DNA of 64,000 nucleotides, taken from Orychophragmus violaceus (lineage: Eukaryota; Streptophyta; Magnoliopsida; Brassicales; Brassicaceae). Below the pieces are notes generated by a model that ran no database searches, was not told the DNA's origin, and saw only the letters and a list, made by a program, of their open reading frames with translations. The translations under genes and the position numbers were made by a program. This document shows positions 37,881 to 50,100 of the stretch, one piece after another. The stretch's first letter is position 1; each line of letters starts with the position of its first letter. The stretch spans positions 44,543,765 through 44,607,764 of the forward strand of contig CM058238.1 of NCBI GenBank assembly GCA_030180135.1, written 5' to 3'.

Positions 37881-38095
37881 TGCTGAGACTGATTTGTAGC
37901 AAGGAGGGAGTTTTCAAGATGAAATGTTTGAACAGAAGAGTTCTCAACTCACAGAGAACACACACAGGAGTAACCAAGTCAAAGAAATGACTTAAGAGTT
38001 TAAAAATTTCAAAAACAGGAACAAGCTTTCAAGAACAGATTTTAGAACAGGTTCAAAGAAAAGATTGCGGAAATGAATAGGTACAGGAGCTTAAT

Positions 38096-38107
38096 GCTCT
38101 GATACCA
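38096..38107 (-). other. E2 primer-binding site (tRNA-iMet)
   Basis: TGGTATCAGAGC on the minus strand, abutting the 5' LTR. Its last four bases (GAGC) can pair with GCTC five bases further in, so the site overlaps a small potential hairpin (38087-38099). Confidence 0.93.
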
Positions 38108-38622
38108 TGTAAGTTTTAGAATATGAGATTATGAAGAGTATTTGAGTGTTTAACTTAGTGAGAATAAAGAACATGAGAGAAATTCGTATGAGATTAGAGG
38201 AGAGATTGTGAGAGAGAGAGAAGAAGAAGTATGAGGGGAAAACTCCCAAAAAGAGTGTATATTTTCCTTCTTGATATTACAATGAATATATAGACATAAA
38301 AACAAGTAAATTTCGTGGCTATACATTCAAATTCAAATTTAGATGACAAAATAATTCTTAGGACCCCTTTAGACAAAAAGATGAAGCAAGTAGGGAAGGG
38401 AATCTCCATTTGAATTTGAATCTTGTCTCCTGGCACTATTCATCCGTGGAGTCAACCTTCTAGAAGATATTTGACTTGATTCATGGTAACTTATCCTTTT
38501 ACCATTTAACCATGAGATTAAATTCTCTTCGGTTTTACTTATTCACCTCTTCCTCTTCTGATCGGATGAAGGGACTTCTGATTAATGTCTTCATCTCAAT
38601 ACTTTGGATCTCCATTTCAATA
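38108..38622 (-). repeat. E2 5' LTR
   Basis: 515 bp, apparently identical to the 3' LTR. It should carry the promoter. Confidence 0.95.
38284..38293 (-). promoter_or_regulatory. Possible TATA box in the E2 5' LTR
   Basis: CTATATATTC on the minus strand, about 330 bp into the LTR in the sense direction. The position suits a U3/R boundary, but AT-rich words are common here. Confidence 0.4.
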
Positions 38623-40759
38623 TAAGTAACCCTTCTAAGAGACTAGAAAGAAACTTTGATCTTCGAAAAGTTCCTATGAGAATCCTAAATAAAACATTTT
38701 AACCAAAATATCTTGAAACATATATGTCATGGATTGGAGAATTTAGGTGAGGTAGGACAACTATAAGTAAGTTTTTGTATGCTCCTAAAGGTTGAATATG
38801 AAACATTTTATACAAGTTTATGTTCGTTTGTAACACACCTAAGTAACCCTTCTAAATGACTAGAAAGACACTTTGATCTTCTAAAATGTCCTATGAGAAT
38901 CCTTAACAAAACTTTTTAAACTAAATTTCTTGATACATATGTGTCATGGATTTGTGAATTTAGGTGATGTAAGACAACTATAAATAAGTTTTTGTATGCT
39001 CCTAAAGGTAGAATGAGAAGCATGTTGTAATGTTTTTGTTCGTTTGTATCACCACTAAGTAACCTCTCTAAAAGACTAGAAAGAAACTTTGATCTTCTAA
39101 AAGGTCCTATGAGATCCTAAATAAAACTTTTTAACCAAAACTTCTTGAAACATATATGTCATGGATTGGTGAATTTCGGTGAAGTAAGACAACAATGAGT
39201 AAGTTTTTGTATGCTCCTAAAGGTAGAATTAGAAGCATTTTATACAAGTTTATGCTCGTTTGTAACACCCCTAAGTAACCCTTCTAAGAGACTAGGAAGA
39301 AACTTTGATCTTCGAAAAGTTCCTATGAGAATCCTAAATAAAACATTTTAACCAAAATATCTTGAAACATATATGTCATGGATTGGAGAATTTAGGTGAG
39401 GTAGGACAACTATAAGTAAGTTTTTGTATGCTCCTAAAAGTAGAATGAGAAGCATTTTATACAAGTTTATGTTCGTTTGTAACATACCTAAGTAACCCTT
39501 CTAAATGACTAGAAAGACACTTTGATCTTCTAAAATGTCCTATGAGAATCCTTAACAAAACTTTTTAAACTAAATTTCTTGAAACATATGTGTCATGGAT
39601 TGGAGAATTTAGGTGATGTAAGACAACTATAAATAAGTTTTTGTATGCTCCTAAAGGTAGAATGAGAAGCATGTTGTAATGTTTTTGTTCGTTCGTAACG
39701 CCACTAAGTAACCTCTCTAAAAGACTAGAAAGAAACTTTGATTTTCTAAAAGGTCCCATGAGATCCTAAATAAAACTTTTTAACCAAAACTTCTTGAAAC
39801 ATATATGTCATGGATTGGTGAATTTCGGTGAAGTAAGACAACAATAAGTAAGTTTTTGTATGCTCCTAAAGGTAGAATTAGAATCATTTTATACAAGTTT
39901 ATGTTCTTTTGTAACACCCCTAAGTAACCCTTCTAAGAGACTAGAAAGAAACTTTGATCTTCGAAAAGTTCCTATGAGAATCCTAAATAAAACATTTTAA
40001 CCAAAATATCTTGAAACATATATGTCATGGATTGGAGAATTTAGGTGAGGTAGGACAACTATAAGTAAGTTTTTGTATGCTCCTAAAGGTTGAATATGAA
40101 GCATTTTATACAAGTTTATGTTCGTTTGTAACACACCTAAGTAACCCTTCTAAATGACTAGAAAGACACTTTGATCTTCTAAAATGTCCTATGAGAATCC
40201 TTAACAAAACTTTTTAAACTAAATTTCTTGAAACATATGTGTCATGGATTGGAGAATTTAGGTGATGTAAGACAACTATAAATAAGTTTTTGTATGCTCC
40301 TAAAGGTAGAATGAGAAGCATGTTGTAATGTTTTTGTTCGTTTGTAACGCCACTAAGTAACATCTCTAAAAGACTAGAAAGAAACTTTGATTTTCTAAAA
40401 GGTCCTATGAGATCCTAAATAAAACTTTTTAACCAAAACTTCTTGAAACATATATGTCATGGATTGGTGAATTTCGGTGAAGTAAGACAACAATAAGTAA
40501 GTTTTTGTATGCTCCTAAAGGTAGAATTAGAATCATTTTATACAAGTTTATGTTCGTTTGTAACACCCCTAAGTAACCCTTCTAAGAGACTAGAAAGAAA
40601 CTTTGATCTTCGAAAAGTTCCTATGAGAATCCTAAATAAAACATTTTAACCAAAATATCTTGAAACATATATGTCATGGATTGGAGAATTTAGGTGAGGT
40701 AGGACAACTATAAGTAAGTTTTTGTATGCTCCTAAAGGTTGAATATGAAACATTTTATA

Positions 40760-43700
40760 CAAGTTTATGTTCGTTTGTAACACACCTAAGTAACCCTTCT
40801 AAATGACTAGAAAGACACTTTGATCTTCTAAAATGTCCTATGAGAATCCTTAACAAAACTTTTTAAACTAAATTTCTTGATACATATGTGTCATGGATTT
40901 GTGAATTTAGGTGATGTAAGACAACTATAAATAAGTTTTTGTATGCTCCTAAAGGTAGAATGAGAAGCATGTTGTAATGTTTTTGTTCGTTTGTATCACC
41001 ACTAAGTAACCTCTCTAAAAGACTAGAAAGAAACTTTGATCTTCTAAAAGGTCCTATGAGATCCTAAATAAAACTTTTTAACCAAAACTTCTTGAAACAT
41101 ATATGTCATGGATTGGTGAATTTCGGTTAAGTAAGACAACAATAAGTAAGTTTTTGTATGCTCCTAAAGATAGAATTAGAATCATTTTATACAAGTTTAT
41201 GTTCGTTTGTAACACCCCTAAGTAACCCTTCTAAGAGACTAGGAAGAAACTTTGATCTTCGAAAAGTTCCTATGAGAATCCTAAATAAAACATTTTAACC
41301 AAAATATCTTGAAACATATATGCCATGGATTGGAGAATTTAGGTGAGGTAGGACAACTATAAGTAAGTTTTTGTATGCTCCTAAAAGTAGAATGAGAAGC
41401 ATTTTATACAAGTTTATGTTCGTTTGTAACATACCTAAGTAACCCTTCTAAATGACTAGAAAGACACTTTGATCTTCTAAAATGTCCTATGAGAATCCTT
41501 AACAAAACTTTTTAAACTAAATTTCTTGAAACATATGTGTCATGGATTGGAGAATTTAGGTGATGTAAGACAACTATAAATAAGTTTTTGTATGCTCCTA
41601 AAGGTAGAATGAGAAGCATGTTGTAATGTTTTTGTTCGTTCGTAACGCCACTAAGTAACCTCTCTAAAAGACTAGAAAGAAACTTTGATTTTCTAAAAGG
41701 TCCTATGAGATCCTAAATAAAACTTTTTAACCAAAACTTCTTGAAACATATATGTCATGGATTGGTGAATTTCGGTGAAGTAAGACAACAATAAGTAAGT
41801 TTTTGTATGCTCCTAAAGGTAGAATTAGAATCATTTTATACAAGTTTATGTTCTTTTGTAACACCCCTAAGTAACCCTTCTAAGAGACTAGAAAGAAACT
41901 TTGATCTTCGAAAAGTTCCTATGAGAATCCTAAATAAAACATTTTAACCAAAATATCTTGAAACATATATGTCATGGATTGGAGAATTTAGGTGAGGTAG
42001 GACAACTATAAGTAAGTTTTTGTATGCTCCTAAAGGTTGAATATGAAGCATTTTATACAAGTTTATGTTCGTTTGTAACACACCTAAGTAACCCTTCTAA
42101 ATGACTAGAAAGACACTTTGATCTTCTAAAATGTCCTATGAGAATCCTTAACAAAACTTTTAAAACTAAATTTCTTGATACATATGTGTCATGGATTGGA
42201 GAATTTAGGTGATGTAAGACAACTATAAATAAGTTTTTGTATGCTCCTAAAGGTAGAATGAGAAGCATGTTGTAATGTTTTTGTTCGTTTGTAACACCAC
42301 TAAGTAACCTCTCTAAAAGACTAGAAAGAAACTTTGATTTTCTAAAAGGTCCTATGAGGTCCAAAATAAAACTTTTTAACCAAAACTTCTTGAAACATAT
42401 ATGTCATGGATTGGTGAATTTCGGTGAAGTAAGACAACAATAAGTAAGTTTTTGTATGCTTCTAAAGGTAGAATTAGAAGCATTTTATACAAGTTTATGT
42501 TCGTTTGTAACACCCCTAAGTAACCCTTCTAAGAGACTAGGAAGAAACTTTGATCTTCGAAAAGTTCCTATGAGAATCCTAAATAAAACATTTTAACCAA
42601 AATATCTTGAAACATATATATCATGGATTGGAGAATTTAGGTGAGGTAGGACAACTATAAGTAAGTTTTTGTATGCTCCTAAAGGTAGAATTAGAAGCAT
42701 TTTATACAAGTTTATGTTCGTTTGTAACACCCCCAAGTAACCCTTCTAAGAGACTAGAAAGAAACTTTGATCTTCGAAAAGTTCCTATGAGAATCCTAAA
42801 TAAAACATTTTAACCAAAATATCTTGAAACATATATGTCATGGATTGGAGAATTTAGGTGAGGTAGGACAACTATAAGTAAGTTTTTGTATGCTCCTAAA
42901 GGTAGAATGAGAAGCATTTTATACAAGTTTATGTTCGTTTGTAACATACCTAAGTAACCCTTCTAAATGACTAGAAAGACACTTTGATCTTCTAAAATGT
43001 CCTATGAGAATCCTTAACAAAACTTTTTAAACTAAATTTCTTGATACATATGTGTCATGGATTTGAGAATTTAGGTGATGTAAGACAACTATAAATAAGT
43101 TTTTGTATGCTCCTAAAGGTAGAATGAGAAGCATGTTGTGATGTTTTTGTTCGTTTGTAACACCACTAAGTAACCTCCCTAAAAGACTAGAAAGAAACTT
43201 TGATTTTCTAAAAGGTCCTATGAGATCCTAAATAAAACTTTTTAACCAAAACTTCTTGAAACATATATGTCATGGATTGGTGAATTTCGGTGAAGTAAGA
43301 CAACAATAAGTAAGTTTTTGTATGCTTCTAAAGGTAGAATTAGAAGCATTTTATACAAGTTTATGTTCGTTTGTAACACCTCTAAGTAACCCTTCTAAGA
43401 GACTAGGAAGAAACTTTGATCTTCGAAAAGTTCCTATGAGAATCCTAAATAAAACATTTTAACCAAAATATCTTGAAACATATATGTCATGGATTGGAGA
43501 ATTTAGGTGAGGTAGGACAACTATAAGTAAGTTTTTGTATGCTCCTAAAGGTTGAATATGAAGCATTTTATACAAGTTTATGTTCGTTTGTAACACACCT
43601 AAGTAACCCTTCTAAATGACTAGAAAGACACTTTGATCTTCTAAAATGTCCTATGAGAATCCTTAACAAAACTTTTTAAACTAAATTTCTTGATACATAT

Positions 43701-46503
43701 GTGTCATGGATTTGTGAATTTAGGTGATGTAAGACAACTATAAATAAGTTTTTGTATGCTCCTAAAGGTAGAATGAGAAGCATGTTGTAATGTTTTTGTT
43801 CGTTTGTATCACCACTAAGTAACCTCTCTAAAAGACTAGAAAGAAACTTTGATCTTCTAAAAGGTCCTATGAGATCCTAAATAAAACTTTTTAACCAAAA
43901 CTTCTTGAAACATATATGTCATGGATTGGTGAATTTCGGTTAAGTAAGACAACAATAAGTAAGTTTTTGTATGCTCCTAAAGATAGAATTAGAATCATTT
44001 TATACAAGTTTATGTTCGTTTGTAACACCCCTAAGTAACCCTTCTAAGAGACTAGGAAGAAACTTTGATCTTCGAAAAGTTCCTATGAGAATCCTAAATA
44101 AAACATTTTAACCAAAATATCTTGAAACATATATGCCATGGATTGGAGAATTTAGGTGAGGTAGGACAACTATAAGTAAGTTTTTGTATGCTCCTAAAAG
44201 TAGAATGAGAAGCATTTTATACAAGTTTATGTTCGTTTGTAACATACCTAAGTAACCCTTCTAAATGACTAGAAAGACACTTTGATCTTCTAAAATGTCC
44301 TATGAGAATCCTTAACAAAACTTTTTAAACTAAATTTCTTGAAACATATGTGTCATGGATTGGAGAATTTAGGTGATGTAAGACAACTATAAATAAGTTT
44401 TTGTATGCTCCTAAAGGTAGAATGAGAAGCATGTTGTAATGTTTTTGTTCGTTCGTAACGCCACTAAGTAACCTCTCTAAAAGACTAGAAAGAAACTTTG
44501 ATTTTCTAAAAGGTCCTATGAGATCCTAAATAAAACTTTTTAACCAAAACTTCTTGAAACATATATGTCATGGATTGGTGAATTTCGGTGAAGTAAGACA
44601 ACAATAAGTAAGTTTTTGTATGCTCCTAAAGGTAGAATTAGAATCATTTTATACAAGTTTATGTTCTTTTGTAACACCCCTAAGTAACCCTTCTAAGAGA
44701 CTAGAAAGAAACTTTGATCTTCGAAAAGTTCCTATGAGAATCCTAAATAAAACATTTTAACCAAAATATCTTGAAACATATATGTCATGGATTGGAGAAT
44801 TTAGGTGAGGTAGGACAACTATAAGTAAGTTTTTGTATGCTCCTAAAGGTTGAATATGAAGCATTTTATACAAGTTTATGTTCGTTTGTAACACACCTAA
44901 GTAACCCTTCTAAATGACTAGAAAGACACTTTGATCTTCTAAAATGTCCTATGAGAATCCTTAACAAAACTTTTAAAACTAAATTTCTTGATACATATGT
45001 GTCATGGATTGGAGAATTTAGGTGATGTAAGACAACTATAAATAAGTTTTTGTATGCTCCTAAAGGTAGAATGAGAAGCATGTTGTAATGTTTTTGTTCG
45101 TTTGTAACACCACTAAGTAACCTCTCTAAAAGACTAGAAAGAAACTTTGATTTTCTAAAAGGTCCTATGAGGTCCAAAATAAAACTTTTTAACCAAAACT
45201 TCTTGAAACATATATGTCATGGATTGGTGAATTTCGGTGAAGTAAGACAACAATAAGTAAGTTTTTGTATGCTTCTAAAGGTAGAATTAGAAGCATTTTA
45301 TACAAGTTTATGTTCGTTTGTAACACCCCTAAGTAACCCTTCTAAGAGACTAGGAAGAAACTTTGATCTTCGAAAAGTTCCTATGAGAATCCTAAATAAA
45401 ACATTTTAACCAAAATATCTTGAAACATATATATCATGGATTGGAGAATTTAGGTGAGGTAGGACAACTATAAGTAAGTTTTTGTATGCTCCTAAAGGTA
45501 GAATTAGAAGCATTTTATACAAGTTTATGTTCGTTTGTAACACCCCCAAGTAACCCTTCTAAGAGACTAGAAAGAAACTTTGATCTTCGAAAAGTTCCTA
45601 TGAGAATCCTAAATAAAACATTTTAACCAAAATATCTTGAAACATATATGTCATGGATTGGAGAATTTAGGTGAGGTAGGACAACTATAAGTAAGTTTTT
45701 GTATGCTCCTAAAGGTAGAATGAGAAGCATTTTATACAAGTTTATGTTCGTTTGTAACATACCTAAGTAACCCTTCTAAATGACTAGAAAGACACTTTGA
45801 TCTTCTAAAATGTCCTATGAGAATCCTTAACAAAACTTTTTAAACTAAATTTCTTGATACATATGTGTCATGGATTTGAGAATTTAGGTGATGTAAGACA
45901 ACTATAAATAAGTTTTTGTATGCTCCTAAAGGTAGAATGAGAAGCATGTTGTGATGTTTTTGTTCGTTTGTAACACCACTAAGTAACCTCCCTAAAAGAC
46001 TAGAAAGAAACTTTGATTTTCTAAAAGGTCCTATGAGATCCTAAATAAAACTTTTTAACCAAAACTTCTTGAAACATATATGTCATGGATTGGTGAATTT
46101 CGGTGAAGTAAGACAACAATAAGTAAGTTTTTGTATGCTTCTAAAGGTAGAATTAGAAGCATTTTATACAAGTTTATGTTCGTTTGTAACACCTCTAAGT
46201 AACCCTTCTAAGAGACTAGGAAGAAACTTTGATCTTCGAAAAGTTCCTATGAGAATCCTAAATAAAACATTTTAACCAAAATATCTTGAAACATATATGT
46301 CATGGATTGGAGAATTTAGGTGAGGTAGGACAACTATAAGTAAGTTTTTGTATGCTCCTAAAGGTTGAATATGAAGCATTTTATACAAGTTTATGTTCGT
46401 TTGTAACACACCTAAGTAACCCTTCTAAATGACTAGAAAGACACTTTGATCTTCTAAAATGTCCTATGAGAATCCTTAACAAAACTTTTTAAACTAAATT
46501 TCT
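40760..46503. repeat. Tandem duplication of a 13-monomer satellite block (offset 2813 bp)
   Basis: About 40760-43690 matches about 43573-46503. Paired rare variants are GGATTTGTGAATTTAG (40896 and 43709), TTTCGGTTAAG (41121 and 43934), ATATGCCATGG (~41319 and ~44132) and CACCTCTAAG (~43378 and ~46191), all 2813 bp apart. The left edge is set by GAAACATTTT versus GAAGCATTTT and the right edge by TGATACATATG versus TGAAACATATG. The copies overlap slightly, as expected for unequal exchange. Confidence 0.78.
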
Positions 46504-46628
46504 TGAAACATATGTGTCATGGATTGGAGAATTTAGGTGATGTAAGACAACTATAAATAAGTTTTTGTATGCTCCTAAAGGTAGAATGAGAAGCATGTTG
46601 TAATGTTTTTGTTCGTTCGTAACACCAC

Positions 46629-46633
46629 TAAGT
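46629..46633. repeat. Target-site duplication of E3 (TAAGT)
   Basis: Repeated at 57982-57986. Joining the flanks restores CACTAAGTAACCTCTC of a C monomer. The insertion lies after monomer position 126. The sequence and monomer site are the same as for E2. Confidence 0.94.
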
Positions 46634-46991
46634 TGTTAGAATATGAGATTTAGATTGAGAGAATAAAGTAGAATTGATTAGAATTGTGAAGAACACACCA
46701 AGAACCAAATTAGGGTTCTTGTGCACTTAGAGAGTAAAAGAAGCAGCTGTAAGAGAAGAATAATTCTCTGTATTAGTTAAACAGGTTACAACAAGTATAT
46801 ATATACTAGCTACTTTAGGGTTTTACAAATAATTAAAACGAGTGAGTTTCAACGGTCATAAAAGTGTGACTGTTTTTGTCTTCTTATGAATATAGTTCAC
46901 TATATTCAATATAGCTCACGTCCAGTATAGTTCACTATATTCAATATAGTTCACGTCCAGTATAGTTCACTATGTGATCTCCATATCAATA
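46634..46991 (-). repeat. E3 3' LTR
   Basis: 358 bp; the sense strand starts TATTGATATGG and ends ATTCTAACA. It contains a 35-bp tandem repeat at 46891-46970. Confidence 0.95.
46891..46970. repeat. 35-bp tandem repeat in the E3 LTR
   Basis: TATAGTTCACTATATTCAAT and the following 15 bp occur at 46891 and 46926, with a partial third copy at 46961. The other LTR copy carries the same array near 57881-57960. In the sense orientation it lies at the start of U3, where enhancer repeats are often found; that role is inference. Confidence 0.85.
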
Positions 46992-47002
46992 CTCCCCCTC
47001 AA
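46992..47002 (-). other. E3 polypurine tract
   Basis: TTGAGGGGGAG on the minus strand, next to the 3' LTR. Confidence 0.9.
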
Positions 47003-47050
47003 GCTTGAATTCAAGGATTGAATCAAGCTTGGAGTGACAATGGAGATCTA

Positions 47051-47109
47051 CCTCATTAAAAACCTTCATGAAGAAAACCACTTGGGATAAAACTTCATGA
47101 AGGGAAAAA
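47051..47109 (-). other. Conserved stem-loop module at the end of E3 pol
   Basis: The arms 47063-47073 and 47093-47103 are a perfect 11-bp inverted repeat with a 19-nt loop. The stem is the same as in E2, and the loop differs from E2 at one base. The pol stop is inside the first arm. Confidence 0.82.
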
Positions 47110-50100
47110 GAGTGTAGTCTCCACAGCCTTAGGGGATTCAGAAAGCTCAATGAGTCCAAGCTTGGTGTGAATGGCCTCACACACCTTCAAGCTAGCTGCC
47201 TTGGTGAAGACATCAGCTAGCTGCTCTTCACTTCTTGTGAAACAAGGTAACACTACTCCTTGCTCAATCATCTGCCTCACCTTGTGACAATCCACTTCTA
47301 TATGCTTGGTTCTTTCATGGAAGACTGAGTTGGATGCAATGTGAATAGCTGCTTGATTGTCACAGTGCATGGTGATTGGTTTTGAAGTTTCAATCCCCAA
47401 ATCCACAAGAAGACCCTTGATCCACGCCAACTCTGTTGCTAGTTTCCTCATGGCTCTATACTCGGCTTCAGCACTAGAACATGACACTATCTTCTGCTTC
47501 TTGCTCTTCCAAGTAACAAGGTTTCCTCCAATAAAGGTGCAGTATCCAGTGGTAGACCTCCTGTCCACTCTATCTCCTGCCCAATCAGCATCACAATATC
47601 CAACTATTTCTGTGCTTTGATTGCAGCCCATCCAAATGCCTTGACCCGGAGTGCCACTTAGATATCTGAGTATCCTTTCCACCATGTCCCAATGATGCAT
47701 CTTTGGTGCTTGCATATGTTGACTTATCTGGTTCACAGCAAAGCACAAATCAGGTCTGGTTATGGTTAAGTAGATTAGCTTACCAACCATCCTTCTATAG
47801 TAAGTGATGTCCTCAAATGGTCTGTCTTCAAGCTCCCCCTCTTTTATGACTTTGTAGCCTTCCTCCAATGGTGTCTTGGCTGGTTTTGATCCAATCTTTC
47901 CTGCTTCATTCAACAAATCAAGTGTGTACTTCCTTTGAGATAAGAAGAGTCCTTCATCAGACCGACAGACTTCTATCCCAAGGAAGTACTTTAGAGTACC
48001 AAGATCCTTAATGTCAAATACAGATTTAAGATAAGCTTTAGTTTCTTGGATACCTGATTTATTACTCCCTGAAATGATAATGTCATCCACATAAACAAGG
48101 ATGACAATGATACCTTCCTGATCTTGTAGAGTGAACAAAGTATGATCTCCTTCAGACCTCTTAAATCCTCTTTGCATAAGGGTTGAGCTCAGCTTATGGT
48201 ACCACGCTCTAGGTGATTGCTTGAGTCCATAGATAGCTTTCTTTAGCCTTAGAACCTTCCCTGGTTTCACAATGCTCTCAAGACCAGAAGGTGGTCTCAT
48301 GTATACCTCATCTTCAAGCTCTCCTTGAAGGAATGCATTCTTGACATCCATTTGCCAAAGTTCCCAATCAAGGTTTGTTGCTAAAGACAAGATGATCCTA
48401 ACTGTGTGAAGCTTAGCCACTGGTGCAAAGGTTTCCAAGTAATCCTTTCCATAGGTTTGAGTAAAGCCTCTTGCAACCAGCCTTGCTTTGTATCTCTCCA
48501 CTTCTCCATCACTTCTATACTTGATAGTAAAAACCCATTTAGAAGTTACTGCCTTCTTTCCTCTAGGAAGTTCAGATTCATACCAAGTCTCATTGTTCTC
48601 CATTGCTTTGATCTCCTTATCCACAGCCTGCATCCATCTCTTATCTCCCTTTGCTTCTTCATAGGTTGTTGGTACTTCTTCTTGATCCAACTTTCCAATG
48701 AACACTTGATGCTCCAAAGGTACATGAGCTAAACTGCAAACGGCTTGAATGGGATGAGCTACTGCATTGCTGTTGAAGAACACTCTAGTTTTCATCCATT
48801 CTGATGGATCCTTTTTCTCCCTTGTACTCCTCCTTAGTGCTTGAATTTGTTGGTTCATTGGCTGCACAATCTCCTCTTCATTCTGATTACCCACTCCCTC
48901 AGGTTCTAACTCATGTTCTTCATGCTCTTCAACACCAGCTTGATTATGTGTAGCAGAATCAGTTTGTTGCGGTTTTGCTTGCCCTGATTCTAACTCATGT
49001 TCTTCATGCTCTTCAACACCAGCTTGATTATGTGTAGCAGAATCAGTTTGTTGCGGTTCTGCTTGCCCTGATTCTGATTCTGATTTGTCCCCCTCATGAT
49101 CAAGATGGGGTTGTTGTGAGTCTTCCACAGTTGCATCCAAGGCTGGAGTAGGTTGTGTGTGTGTTGTAACCGGTTCTTGTGGTACACTAATGCCAAGACT
49201 CTCCATGATTCTTCTTAAGTTAGCAGCTCTATCTGATTGAGACGTAGGAAGATCCTTCAAGCTGTCCCAATTTTTCTCATCATAGAAGCTCTTTGTCTCC
49301 ATGAATTTCACATCTCTGGAGATTAGAACCTTCCTTGTTTCAGGTACATAACACTTGTATCCTCTTTGTGTTGTGGAGTAACCAATAAACATAGCTTTGG
49401 TGCTCTTAGTATCCAACTTATCCCTCTGTTCTCCTGGTATTAACACAAAGCAGATACACCCAAACACACGTAAGTGGTTAACTAATGGATTGGTCTTGTT
49501 TAGTACCTGAAATGGAGATTGATCCTTAAGAACTCTTGTGGGAGTTCTGTTGATCAAATAACAAGCTGTCATGACTGCATCTCCCCAAAACTTCTTAGGA
49601 ACATTCTTGTAGAACATCATGGACCTTGCAACCTCCATTAAATGTCTATTCTTCCTCTCAGCCACTCCATTTTGTTGTGGGGTATAAGGACAGCTAGTTT
49701 GATGAAGAATTCCATACTTTGACAAATGTTGTTTGAAGGCATTGCTTGTGTACTCACCACCATTGTCTGATCTAAAAATTTTGATCTTAGCATTGAAATG
49801 GTTAGTAACATGACTTTGGAAATTCATAAAGGCTTCTAGCACCCTATCCTTAGTTTGCATCAGTGTTATCCAAGTATATTTAGATTTTTCATCAATGAAT
49901 GTGACAAAGTACTTATGGTTTTCTCTAGACACACAAGGAGCAGTCCATACATCAGAGTGAACAAGATCAAAGCAACTTTCATAAGTAGTTTTAGAAGCTG
50001 GAAAAACAGATTTGCAATGTTTACCAAGGATACACGCCTCACAATCATCATTTTTAAAAGAAACAGAAGGTAATAAGAGTCCTAAAGCCCTAGAGTGTGG

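Larger units (their letters stand above)
32838..38622 (-). mobile_element. E2: intact Ty1/copia LTR retrotransposon
   Basis: A 5785-bp element with 515-bp LTRs that look identical, a TAAGT TSD, a tRNA-iMet PBS, a PPT and one uninterrupted gag-pol frame with integrase before reverse transcriptase (copia order). The element ends are TA...CA in the sense orientation, not TG...CA. All domains needed for copying and integration keep their key residues, so it may be autonomous. The protein recalls the Ivana-like plant copia lineage, but I hold that assignment loosely. Confidence 0.95.
38623..46633. repeat. 216-bp satellite array, block 3 (37 monomers)
   Basis: In phase with block 2 across E2. Mostly A-B-C trimers with several recombinant B/A monomers. 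It ends inside a C monomer at the E3 insertion. No gene is seen; the recurrent minus-strand open frames are repeat artefacts. Confidence 0.96.
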
